DNA of 64,000 nucleotides from CTSoil-075 sp042610375 (GTDB lineage: Bacteria; Bacillota; Negativicutes; DSM-13327), in contig NZ_JBGJZL010000001.1 in the NCBI RefSeq assembly GCF_042610375.1, positions 540,638-604,637 on the forward strand, read 5' to 3'. Of the stretch, positions 27,433-37,005 are shown in pieces. Below the pieces are notes generated by a model. The model searched no databases and was not told the origin of the DNA. It saw only the letters and a list, made by a program, of their open reading frames with translations. A program made the translations under genes and the position numbers. The stretch's first letter is position 1. The number at the start of each line of letters is the position of its first letter.

Positions 27433-29358
27433 CTATCTTCCAATTTGCAATGAATCTTCTCGTTGACATGGTAGACATTTCAAATATATAGTCGCTAGGG
27501 GTGGAATTTTTACAACAAGAGAGTAGGGTTTATTCTGCCAATTGGTCTCTTCTGCAACTAATTGTCCTAAATTTTCTTGACCAGATCCCCCAAATCTCTC
27601 CCAGTCACTATTAAAAACTTCTTGATAAGTCCCTATTTCAGGTACACCAATTCGGTAGGCTCCATGTACTTCAGGAGTAAAATTACACACTACAATCAAC
27701 ATTTCATCATTCTTAGTCGATTTACGCATAAAGCAAATAATACTCTGTGTATAATCACTGCAATCAATCCATTCAAACCCATGCCAATTACCATCAATTG
27801 ACCATAACGCTGGATGTCGTTGATAAAATTGATTCAGTTCACGGGAGTATACTTGTAGCTGAGCATGTTTTTCATGCTCAAGAATATGCCAATCTAAACT
27901 TTCATGTTCTTGCCACTCAATAAATTGACCAAATTCACCTCCCATAAACAATAATTTTTTTCCTGGATGAGCCATCCAATATCCATAAAATGCACGTAGG
28001 TTAGCAAATTTTTGCCAATAATCACCAGGCATTTTATTAAGCATGGATTTCTTACCATGAACAACCTCATCATGAGATAAAGCTAATACAAAATTTTCTG
28101 TAAAAGCATACATAAAGGAAAAGGTCAATAAATGATGGTGCCACTTACGATGAATGCTATCAGTTGCCATATATCGAAGCATATCGTTCATCCATCCCAT
28201 ATTCCACTTGAAATTAAAACCTAAACCACCCATATAAGTTGGCCAGGATACCATCGGCCAGGATGTAGACTCCTCAGCCATCATGAGCACATTCGGATGA
28301 TGCTGAAATACCACTTGATTTAATTTCCGTAAGAAATCGGCGCCTTCTAAGTTACCATTACCACCGTATTTATTTGGAGTAAACTCCTGATCTTCCTTAC
28401 CATAATTCAAATATAAAATATTTGAAACGGCATCGGTACGAATACCATCAATGTGATATGTCTCTAGCCAAAACAAGGCATTGGATATCAGAAAACTCAA
28501 GACTTCAGTACGTCCTAAGTCAAAATTCGCAGTACCCCAACCTAGATTTTCTCCTCGTTCAAAACTAGCATATTCATAAAGCGGTGTACCATCAAAACGT
28601 CGCAGTCCATGATCATCCTTGCAAAAATGTCCTGGAACCCAATCCATAATGATACCAATACCATGTTGGTGGCATTGATCAACCAAATACATAAAATCTT
28701 CAGGGGTTCCATAACGACTGGTCACTGCATAATAACCTGTGGCTTGGTAGCCCCATGATCCATCAAAAGGATGTTCAGCAACAGGCATGATTTCAATATG
28801 AGTATATCCCATATCAAGGGCATATGCTGGTAACAGCTCTGCTAATTCGCGATAAGTCAGCAATTGATTATTAGGTCCTCTCCGCCATGAACCTAAATGC
28901 ACTTCATAGATCACGACTGGACTTTGATAAGCAGGTTTTGCCTTTTTATTTTGCCATTCTTCATCATGCCATTGATAATTTTTTAAATCATAAACAATCG
29001 AAGCTGTATCAGGTCTGAGTTGAGCATATACAGCATAAGGATCAGCCTTCAATAGATGTTCGCCATTTTGCGTTACGATTTCATATTTATAAATTTCACC
29101 AGCTTTAAGGCCTGGAATGAACAGCAGCCAGACACCTGACTTTTGTACTCGTTTCATGACATGTCCTTGACCTTGCCAACTGTTGAAATTGCCAACAACT
29201 CTTACTTCTCGAGCATTAGGTGCCCACACCGTAAAGCGTACGCCTAAGCTATCGTTTCCATGGATGACATGAGCCCCCATGAGCTCATAGCTGCGGAAAT
29301 TACTGCCTTCGTGAAATAGATATAGATCTTCATCACTTAATTGTGAAATATTCTTCAC
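27433..29358 (-). CDS. glgB: 1,4-alpha-glucan branching enzyme
   Basis: GlgB makes alpha-1,6 branches in glycogen. The 641-residue protein has an N-terminal CBM48 domain (VRFTVWAPNAREVRVVGNF). The GH13 catalytic region follows, with DWVPGHFC, the nucleophile in GIRTDAVSNILYL, the acid in LMMAEEST and ALSHDEVVHGKKS. A C-terminal all-beta domain closes the protein. The predicted start is GTG 29358, after a GGGGG ribosome site. It lies 12 bases after glgP1. Confidence 0.95.
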   Translation of the reverse strand: MKNISQLSDEDLYLFHEGSNFRSYELMGAHVIHGNDSLGVRFTVWAPNAREVRVVGNFNSWQGQGHVMKRVQKSGVWLLFIPGLKAGEIYKYEIVTQNGEHLLKADPYAVYAQLRPDTASIVYDLKNYQWHDEEWQNKKAKPAYQSPVVIYEVHLGSWRRGPNNQLLTYRELAELLPAYALDMGYTHIEIMPVAEHPFDGSWGYQATGYYAVTSRYGTPEDFMYLVDQCHQHGIGIIMDWVPGHFCKDDHGLRRFDGTPLYEYASFERGENLGWGTANFDLGRTEVLSFLISNALFWLETYHIDGIRTDAVSNILYLNYGKEDQEFTPNKYGGNGNLEGADFLRKLNQVVFQHHPNVLMMAEESTSWPMVSWPTYMGGLGFNFKWNMGWMNDMLRYMATDSIHRKWHHHLLTFSFMYAFTENFVLALSHDEVVHGKKSMLNKMPGDYWQKFANLRAFYGYWMAHPGKKLLFMGGEFGQFIEWQEHESLDWHILEHEKHAQLQVYSRELNQFYQRHPALWSIDGNWHGFEWIDCSDYTQSIICFMRKSTKNDEMLIVVCNFTPEVHGAYRIGVPEIGTYQEVFNSDWERFGGSGQENLGQLVAEETNWQNKPYSLVVKIPPLATIYLKCLPCQREDSLQIGR

Positions 29359-29370
29359 TCCAGTACCCCC

Positions 29371-31824
29371 TCAGTGTTTTGAACATGATAATCCTTTACA
29401 TATATCTACAGATCTTGTATGCCAGATTTCTTTTGAATATTGACAAATCGTCCGGTCGCTAGAAAAAATTCCAGAGTGGGCAATATTTTGGATGCTCATT
29501 TTTATCCATTTTTCTTTATCTTTATATCTTTGATCGAGCTCGACATGAGCTTTGGCATAGGAGTCAAAATCCTGTAATACAAAAAACTCATCATTATTCG
29601 AAAGTAATGATTGATAAATGGCTCTAAATTCTTCTCTTTCATATGGGAAAAAGCCATTAACTAACTGTTCTAAGATGGTTTTTAATCGGATATCATTATT
29701 ATATAAGTGCCAGACATTATAGCCACCATAGAGGTAGTAATCAAAGACCTCTTTACTCGTTAAACCAAAAATAAAAATATTATCATCACCCACAGCATTA
29801 TGGATCTCCACATTAGCCCCATCTAAAGTACCAATTGTAATAGCTCCATTCATCATAAACTTCATATTACCTGTCCCTGACGCTTCTTTACTTGCTGTGG
29901 AAATTTGTTCACTCACATCAGCTGCTGGAAATAACATTTCGCCCAATGAAACACTATAATTTTCTAGAAATACAACTTTTAATTTATTTTTGATATCTTT
30001 ATCTTTATTAACTACGGATGCAAGAACATTAATTAATTTAATGGTTTGTTTTGCAATATAATAGCCAGGTGCTGCCTTTCCAGCAAAAATATAAGTACGA
30101 GGGGTAATATCAAGGTCTGGATTCTGTTTTAATCGATTATACAAATCCATAATATGAAAAATATTAAGCATTTGACGTTTATAAGAATGAATGCGTTTAA
30201 TATGTACATCAAATATTGAATGAATATTTACACTCACGCCAGTATGTTCTTTTATATATTTTGCTAAAATTTTCTTGTTAGAAAGTTTTATTTTACGTAA
30301 TCGATCTTGAACTTTCTTATCGTCAGCAAAATCTGCAAATTGCTCTAACTCTTCAGGTCTTTTTATCCAACCTGCCCCAATACAATCTGTAATTAATTCA
30401 GCCAACTGGGGATTTGATTTTAAAAGCCAACGGCGATGAGTAATACCATTGGTCTTATTATTAAATTTTCCTGGATATACTTCGTGAAAATCTCGCATAA
30501 TATGTTCTTTTAAAATATCCGTATGGATTTGAGCTACCCCATTGACACTATGACTCCCTACGACTGCTAACCTTGCCATATGTACCATTCCATCAACAAT
30601 GATCGCCATACCTTTTATTTTATCCCAATTACCAGGATTTCTGTCCCACAACATGCGGCAGAAACGTTCATTAATTTCATTGGTAATCATATATATTCGC
30701 GGGAGCAGCGCTTTGTACATGTCAATTGTCCATGTTTCTAAGGCTTCAGGCATAATCGTATGATTGGTATATGAAATAGTCTTTGTCGTAATGGCCCACG
30801 CATCATCCCAGGACAGCCCTTCTTCATCCATAAGTATCCTCATGAGCTCAGGAACGGCTACAGCAGGATGAGTATCATTAATATGTACAGCTACTTTTTC
30901 TGGAAATTTTTTCATACTAGGATTAGTAAGTTTATAGCGCCTAATAATACTTTGTAAACCAGCCGAAACAAAGAAATATTGCTGTTTTAAACGCAGAACG
31001 CGTCCTTCATAAAAATCATCTTGAGGATATAAAATTTTTGAAATCTGTCCTACAGAATTCTGATATCCCATAGCCTGCAAATACTCACCACGATTAAAAG
31101 AAGCAAAATCGAAAGCATCATTTACAGCTTCAGCACTCCACAATCGTAAGGTATTGACCGTATTATTTCGATAACCAACAAGAGGAACATCATAGGGAAC
31201 TGCAAGTACAGCTTCATAATCTTGGTGAACAAAACGTGTACGCCCCTTATCCCACTCTTCTCGAATAGAGCCACCAAATCGTACTTGTACTGCTTTATCA
31301 GGTTTACGGAATTCCCAAGCATAACCATCTTTAAGCCAATTATCGGGTAATTCTACCTGATAATTATCTACAATTTTTTGTTCAAATAAACCGTATTTAT
31401 AACGAATTCCACATCCATGACCAGGTAATTCAACTGCTGCCATAGATTCCATAAAACAGGCTGCAAGTCTGCCTAGACCACCATTCCCCAGTCCTGGATC
31501 AGATTCTTGTTTTTCTAATTCATCCAAATCAATCCCTAGCTCAGCTAGGGCAACTTGACAGGTATCTTTTATCCCACCATTCACCAAATACATGTCCAGT
31601 AATCGCCCAAGTAAAAATTCCATGGAAAAATAATAAACCTGTTTTTCTCCTGTTTTAGTGTAACGTTTATTACTTTCTAACCAATTTTTACTAATAATGT
31701 CACGAATAACACGACTTAACGCCATATATTTATTATTAGTCGATGCTTCCTCAAGTCCTTTACCAAACATTGTCTGTACGTTATTCACAAACATTTTTTT
31801 CAATTCTTCCTTGTTTATTAACAT
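29371..31824 (-). CDS. glgP: Glycogen/alpha-glucan phosphorylase (copy 1)
   Basis: This enzyme releases glucose 1-phosphate from alpha-1,4-glucan. The 817-residue GT35 protein has the N-terminal FLLGRLL and GLGNGGLGRLAACF motifs and the PLP-lysine region EASGTGNMKF (around residue 650). Start MLINKEELKK has a GGAGGG ribosome site. It is a close paralogue of the protein at 32031-34472; the two are alignable throughout, with long identical blocks. Confidence 0.95.
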   Translation of the reverse strand: MLINKEELKKMFVNNVQTMFGKGLEEASTNNKYMALSRVIRDIISKNWLESNKRYTKTGEKQVYYFSMEFLLGRLLDMYLVNGGIKDTCQVALAELGIDLDELEKQESDPGLGNGGLGRLAACFMESMAAVELPGHGCGIRYKYGLFEQKIVDNYQVELPDNWLKDGYAWEFRKPDKAVQVRFGGSIREEWDKGRTRFVHQDYEAVLAVPYDVPLVGYRNNTVNTLRLWSAEAVNDAFDFASFNRGEYLQAMGYQNSVGQISKILYPQDDFYEGRVLRLKQQYFFVSAGLQSIIRRYKLTNPSMKKFPEKVAVHINDTHPAVAVPELMRILMDEEGLSWDDAWAITTKTISYTNHTIMPEALETWTIDMYKALLPRIYMITNEINERFCRMLWDRNPGNWDKIKGMAIIVDGMVHMARLAVVGSHSVNGVAQIHTDILKEHIMRDFHEVYPGKFNNKTNGITHRRWLLKSNPQLAELITDCIGAGWIKRPEELEQFADFADDKKVQDRLRKIKLSNKKILAKYIKEHTGVSVNIHSIFDVHIKRIHSYKRQMLNIFHIMDLYNRLKQNPDLDITPRTYIFAGKAAPGYYIAKQTIKLINVLASVVNKDKDIKNKLKVVFLENYSVSLGEMLFPAADVSEQISTASKEASGTGNMKFMMNGAITIGTLDGANVEIHNAVGDDNIFIFGLTSKEVFDYYLYGGYNVWHLYNNDIRLKTILEQLVNGFFPYEREEFRAIYQSLLSNNDEFFVLQDFDSYAKAHVELDQRYKDKEKWIKMSIQNIAHSGIFSSDRTICQYSKEIWHTRSVDICKGLSCSKH

Positions 31825-31994
31825 GTGTCAGCCCTCCTATTTAATAATTTATTCGAAACATTCGTAATTTTATTACACATTTTATTTGTTATTATTTCCC
31901 GTTTTGTTCCTAAACTCCTCTATTTTTTATTATATCTTTGTAAATTTCTGTCGAAAAATTTTCTTATTTTGCAATTTATTTATTTAATGACAAT

Positions 31995-32022
31995 TGGGGA
32001 TATACAAAATCGTATATCCCCA
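31995..32022 (-). other. Hairpin between the two phosphorylase genes
   Basis: A perfect 10-bp stem TGGGGATATA/TATATCCCCA with an 8-base loop lies 9 bases after the glgP2 stop. There is no T-run on either strand, so it may be an mRNA-processing or stability element rather than a terminator. The rest of the 206-base gap holds nothing coding. Confidence 0.45.
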
Positions 32023-32030
32023 TAAAATAT

Positions 32031-34472
32031 CTATCCGATTATAGGGGTTGATCTGATTCCCCATATACCAACTGCATACTCTGCGATGGCTCGATCACTG
32101 GAAAAATAACCTGAATAAGCAATGTTTCTGACACACATGGACAACCATTGTTGTCGATCTCTAAATTTACCTTCAAGTAATAATTGAGCCTGACAATACA
32201 AGGAAAAATCTTTAAGAACAAAGAACTCATCATTATTTTGTAATAAATAATTGTAAAGAGGTCTAAATTCTTCTTTCGCACTTGGTAGAAAGCCATTCAC
32301 TAATTGTTCCAAGATCTTCTTTATGCGTATGTCTTGATTATAGACATCCCAGGCATTGTAGCCACCATAATTATAATAATTAAAAACCTCTTCAGCTGTA
32401 AGACCAAAAATAATGATATTATCCTCATTAACGGCATCTCTGATTTCAATGTTGGCACCATCAAGTGTCCCAATCGTAACAGCACCATTCATCATAAACT
32501 TCATATTACCTGTACCCGAGGCTTCCTTACCTGCTGTAGAAATTTGCTCACTGACATCAGCTGCTGGAAAAAGTATTTCTCCTAAAGATACACTATAGTT
32601 TTCTAAAAAAACAACTTTTAATTTATCATGAATGGTTTTGTCATTGTTAATCACTGTCGCCAATAAATTAATTAATTTAACTGTTTGTTTCGCAATATGA
32701 TAACTAGGTGCCGCTTTACCAGCAAAAATGAATGTCCGCGGTATGATATCAAAGCTAGGATTTTCTTTCAGTAGATTATATAAATGCATAATGTGTAATA
32801 CATTTAAAATTTGACGTTTGTAAGCATGAATTCGCTTAATCTGTACATCAAAAATAGAATGTACATTAATTGCTATTCTATTTTTTTCATGAATGTAATT
32901 GGCTAATCGTTGTTTATTCTGCAATTTAATTTCAGCAAGTTGCCCTTTGAAAACTGTATTGGTCTCAACTTGGCATAATCCCAAAAGTTCAATGGGATAT
33001 TTAATCCACTGGTCGCCAATCGTCTTTGTAATCAATGCAGCTAATCGAGGATTGGCTTTCAATAGCCATCGTCGATGAGTAATACCATTCGTCTTATTAT
33101 TAAATTTATAAGGATAATATTGATCAAAGTCATACATAATATGATTTCGTAAAATATCACTATGCAGTGCTGCAACACCGTTTACACTATGGCTTCCAAC
33201 GACTGCTAAACGAGCCATATGAACTACGCCATCAGCAATCACTGCCATACGCCCAATATGGTCCCATTCCCCTGGGTATTTTGCCCACAATTCTCGGCAA
33301 AATCGCTCATTGATTTCGTCAATAATCATATAGATGCGTGGTAATAATTTTTTCACCATTTCCACAGGCCACATTTCAAGAGCTTCGGGCATTATCGTAT
33401 GATTGGTATAAGATATTGTTCTCGTAGTAATCTGCCATGCATCATCCCAGTTCAATTCCTCTACATCTAATAGTAATCGCATCAATTCAGGAATAGCTAA
33501 AGCTGGATGGGTATCATTAATGTGCACGGCAATTTTATCAGGGAATTCTTTCATGTTATAATTTTTATTTTTATTTTTAAACCCCCGTATGATGCTTTGT
33601 AATCCTGCTGACACAAAAAAATATTCTTGTTTTAATCTTAATAAACGCCCTTCAATAAAACTATCATCGGGATAAAGAATCTTAGAAATTCTCTCGACTG
33701 AATGTTTATATTCCACAGCCTTTAAATAATCACTGCGATTCAAAGACGCAAAATTTAAATCACTTTCGGCGAGTTCAGCACTCCATAACCTTAATGTATT
33801 GACTGTATTATTTTGGTATCCAACTATGGGAATATCATAAGGTATTGCCAATACGATTTCATAATCCTCATGGATGTACTGAACGCCCTTTGAATCTTCT
33901 ACGTTTTTTCTTATGTTTCCACCAAACTTTACCTCAACCGCTTTATCATTTTTGCGATATTCCCATATATATCCATCTTTTAACCAATTGTCTGGTACTT
34001 CGACCTGGTTATGATTGACGATCTTTTGCTCAAATAATCCATATTTATAACGTATACCACAACCATGTCCCGGTAAATTAAGTGAGGCCATAGAGTCTAA
34101 AAAACAAGCTGCTAATCGCCCCAGCCCTCCATTACCAAGACCGGCATCAGGTTCTTCTTGAATTATATCTTTAATATCAATACCCAATTCAGCCAAGGCT
34201 TGTGTACAGACTTCTGTCATCCCCATATTTAACAAATTCATTTCCAAAAGTTTTCCTAGTAAAAACTCTATAGAAAAATAGTAAAGCTGTTTTTCCCTTT
34301 TATCACTATACTGTTCATTGCTTTTTGTCCAATTGGGATTGATATAATCACGAATTAAACTGCCTAGAGCTGCATATCGTTCATTTCGATTTGTCTCTGC
34401 AGGACCTTTATCATACATTTTCTGTACTTTATGCAGATAAGCTTCTTTAAAACTGTCTTTATCAATCAACAA
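32031..34472 (-). CDS. glgP: Glycogen/alpha-glucan phosphorylase (copy 2)
   Basis: This is the second GT35 phosphorylase, 813 residues from the proposed start. It shares GLGNGGLGRLAACF and the PLP-lysine motif EASGTGNMKFMMNGA with copy 1. The start is taken as TTG 34472 because GGGGAGG lies 6 bases before it and the resulting N-terminus matches copy 1. An in-frame ATG at 34487 falls before the ribosome site and has none of its own. Divergence between the copies is spread evenly, as expected for an old duplication; they may differ in chain-length preference or regulation. Confidence 0.92.
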   Translation of the reverse strand: MLIDKDSFKEAYLHKVQKMYDKGPAETNRNERYAALGSLIRDYINPNWTKSNEQYSDKREKQLYYFSIEFLLGKLLEMNLLNMGMTEVCTQALAELGIDIKDIIQEEPDAGLGNGGLGRLAACFLDSMASLNLPGHGCGIRYKYGLFEQKIVNHNQVEVPDNWLKDGYIWEYRKNDKAVEVKFGGNIRKNVEDSKGVQYIHEDYEIVLAIPYDIPIVGYQNNTVNTLRLWSAELAESDLNFASLNRSDYLKAVEYKHSVERISKILYPDDSFIEGRLLRLKQEYFFVSAGLQSIIRGFKNKNKNYNMKEFPDKIAVHINDTHPALAIPELMRLLLDVEELNWDDAWQITTRTISYTNHTIMPEALEMWPVEMVKKLLPRIYMIIDEINERFCRELWAKYPGEWDHIGRMAVIADGVVHMARLAVVGSHSVNGVAALHSDILRNHIMYDFDQYYPYKFNNKTNGITHRRWLLKANPRLAALITKTIGDQWIKYPIELLGLCQVETNTVFKGQLAEIKLQNKQRLANYIHEKNRIAINVHSIFDVQIKRIHAYKRQILNVLHIMHLYNLLKENPSFDIIPRTFIFAGKAAPSYHIAKQTVKLINLLATVINNDKTIHDKLKVVFLENYSVSLGEILFPAADVSEQISTAGKEASGTGNMKFMMNGAVTIGTLDGANIEIRDAVNEDNIIIFGLTAEEVFNYYNYGGYNAWDVYNQDIRIKKILEQLVNGFLPSAKEEFRPLYNYLLQNNDEFFVLKDFSLYCQAQLLLEGKFRDRQQWLSMCVRNIAYSGYFSSDRAIAEYAVGIWGIRSTPIIG

Positions 34473-34527
34473 TATAAACCTCCCCATATAAATGTGGATA
34501 GTGCCGTGACGATTCCTAACAGCACTC

Positions 34528-35643
34528 TTAAATGACAGTACCTTTCTCAATGACAAGTGGATAATTTGTTTCCCCTTTTAGCCATTTCCCTTGGGTAATG
34601 CTTACATTTTTATCGCAGATGATATTTTCAAGGATCGCATTTTCACCAATCTCACATTTTTGCATAATGATGCTATCCTTTATATATGCACCTTTATGTA
34701 CCGTCACGCCACGAAATAGAATACTATTTTCCACACACCCTGCAATGATCGAACCATTACCAAGGATTGTATTTGAAACTTTGGCATTTTCCTTATATTT
34801 TACTGGAGCTTCATCCTTTACTTTTGTATAGACTAGCCCTGATTTTAAGAATAATTCTTCCCATTTTTCTGGTTTTAGCAATTCCATATTATGACGGTAA
34901 TAGCTTTTCACACAATCAACGCGAGCAACATATCCTTTATAGGAATAACCATACATTCTTAACTTATCAATATTGCGAATCAGGATATCTTTGACAAAAT
35001 CCAAGCCCCCCCGTGCTTGGCATTCTTTAATTAACCGTACCAACAAACCTTTTTCAATGAGATACATTTCCATCGAAACCTTACGTGATAAAGTTTCAGA
35101 TGGATTGATCACTAGATTATCAAGACGCCCATCATTTTGACACTCTAAGATTGCATGTTTCATAAAGTCTTCAGTCCCATGATATTCTTTGTACATCACT
35201 GTAATATCGGCACACATTTCTTGATGAAATTTAAAAAGTTTACGATAATTCAAATTGCAGATAATATGGCTCCCTGCAATCAATACGTATTTTTGCCGAC
35301 TGCTTTCAATATAATCGAGATTATTGTAGAAATTATCAATATTTCCTCGATAAAAACCGGCTAAGTACTGAGGTTGACCAGGTGGTAAAATAAATAAACC
35401 ATCACGTTTGCGCGCCAAATCCCATTCTTTACCAGATCTTAAATGATCCATAAGTGCCCGATATTTTTCTTGTACCAAAATCCCAACATTTTGAATACCC
35501 GAGTTAACCATGTTCGATAAAATAAAATCAATCATCCGATATCGGCCACCAAAAGGTACAGCAGCTAGTGGTCGTCCTTTTGTTAATTCAGCTAAAAACT
35601 CTTGATCTTCATTAAGATTAATAATTCCCATTACATTTTGCAT
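34528..35643 (-). CDS. glgD: GlgD, regulatory-type subunit of glucose-1-phosphate adenylyltransferase (copy 2)
   Basis: The 371-residue protein is collinear with GlgD1: MGIINLNEDQEFLAEL at the start, no GGQGSRL loop, the AAVPFGGRYRMIDFILSNM segment, and a C-terminal beta-helix ending LVIEKGTVI. It follows glgC2 by a single base. Because glgC and glgD are duplicated as a pair, each GlgC probably keeps its own GlgD partner. Confidence 0.92.
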   Translation of the reverse strand: MQNVMGIINLNEDQEFLAELTKGRPLAAVPFGGRYRMIDFILSNMVNSGIQNVGILVQEKYRALMDHLRSGKEWDLARKRDGLFILPPGQPQYLAGFYRGNIDNFYNNLDYIESSRQKYVLIAGSHIICNLNYRKLFKFHQEMCADITVMYKEYHGTEDFMKHAILECQNDGRLDNLVINPSETLSRKVSMEMYLIEKGLLVRLIKECQARGGLDFVKDILIRNIDKLRMYGYSYKGYVARVDCVKSYYRHNMELLKPEKWEELFLKSGLVYTKVKDEAPVKYKENAKVSNTILGNGSIIAGCVENSILFRGVTVHKGAYIKDSIIMQKCEIGENAILENIICDKNVSITQGKWLKGETNYPLVIEKGTVI

Positions 35644-35644
35644 G

Positions 35645-36832
35645 TCATCCCACCTGCTTTTGTATTCCTATGATACTCTGTGCCAAGACATCACTATCAC
35701 TAGGAATCACTATATTTTCTTCTATTACCGTTATGCCTTTATACGTAAGATTACCAAGAATTGCGCCTGCTCCAAGGATACTTTTACGGCCAATAATTGT
35801 CCGCTGTACTTTAGAGTGAGCACCAATATTGACATAAGGCATGATAATTGAATCTTTTATTTGGGCACCTTCTCCAATATGTACCCCTGGAAAGACCACT
35901 GAATGTTCGACTTCTCCCAAAATAGAACAACCTTCACTAACCAGAGACCGTGTTATTTTTGCTGAACTCCCGACATAATGTGGGGGCCGTGCTGCATTGA
36001 CAGAATAAACTCGCCAATTTGGATTATATAGATCAAGCTCAGGTTCTTCATTCAATAAATCCATATTAGCTTCCCAGAAACTTTCGATCGTCCCTACGTC
36101 TTTCCAATATCCATCAAAATAATATGCGGCTAAGCGATGATCTGCAGCCAACAGTTTCGGAATAATATCCTTACCAAAGTCATGACTCGAAATAAGATTT
36201 TTACTATCATCTTCTAAAGCTTTTCTAAGGAGCCGCCAATTAAAAATATAGATCCCCATCGATGCTAAATTGCTTTTTGGTTCTGTAGGTTTTTCAGCAA
36301 ATTCCGTAATTCGCCCTGTTTGAGCGACGCTCATAATGCCAAATCTTGAGGTCTCATGCCATGGAACTTCAACTACTGAAATTGTCACTTCAGCTTTTTT
36401 AGCCTTATGATATTCTAGCATGAGAGAATAATCCATATTGTAAATATGGTCACCCGATAATATGAGCACATAATTAGGATTCATCATCTCAATAAAATTT
36501 AAATTTTGATAAATGGCATCTGCTGTTCCCTTATACCATTCAGCACCTTTTTCCTGTGCATAGGGTGGTAATATAAAGACCCCACCATCTCTACGATCCA
36601 AATCCCATGAACTTCCAATTCCAATGTAATTATGTAGTGCCAAGGGTTGATATTGAGTCAGTACACCCACTGTATCCATCCCTGAATTGTGGCAATTACT
36701 GAGTGAGAAATCAATAATGCGATATTTACCACCAAAAGGTACTGCTGGTTTTGCGATGTTCTTTGTTAAGCTCCCCAAACGACTCCCCTGTCCACCAGCT
36801 AAAATCATTGCCACACATTCTTTTTTACCCAC
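35645..36832 (-). CDS. glgC: Glucose-1-phosphate adenylyltransferase (copy 2)
   Basis: The 395-residue protein has LAGGQGSRLGSL, PFGGKYRIIDFSLSNC and LSGDHIYNMDY, so the catalytic features are intact. The start is GTG 36832 after GGGGGATT. It is the first gene of the nine-gene glycogen run and therefore closest to the promoter. The C-terminus is shorter than that of copy 1. Confidence 0.93.
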   Translation of the reverse strand: MGKKECVAMILAGGQGSRLGSLTKNIAKPAVPFGGKYRIIDFSLSNCHNSGMDTVGVLTQYQPLALHNYIGIGSSWDLDRRDGGVFILPPYAQEKGAEWYKGTADAIYQNLNFIEMMNPNYVLILSGDHIYNMDYSLMLEYHKAKKAEVTISVVEVPWHETSRFGIMSVAQTGRITEFAEKPTEPKSNLASMGIYIFNWRLLRKALEDDSKNLISSHDFGKDIIPKLLAADHRLAAYYFDGYWKDVGTIESFWEANMDLLNEEPELDLYNPNWRVYSVNAARPPHYVGSSAKITRSLVSEGCSILGEVEHSVVFPGVHIGEGAQIKDSIIMPYVNIGAHSKVQRTIIGRKSILGAGAILGNLTYKGITVIEENIVIPSDSDVLAQSIIGIQKQVG

Positions 36833-36965
36833 AATACCAATCCCCCATTTTCATATCACTATAATGTAATGCTCTAAGAAACCCATTTTCTATCCTATTC
36901 ACTCCTCATTATAAAAATTCCTAATTTCATATCAGTTACGTACAATTTTTTACATGTATTCTAAA

Positions 36966-37005
36966 ATAGATAAAACCGTTGCGCTAGCACAACGGTTTTA
37001 TCTAT
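36966..37005 (-). terminator. Terminator after the CYTH-CHAD gene
   Basis: A 16-bp perfect stem (core AAAACCGTTG/CAACGGTTTT) with an 8-base loop overlaps the stop codon end of the gene upstream on the minus strand and is followed by a T-rich stretch. It separates that gene from glgC2. Confidence 0.85.
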
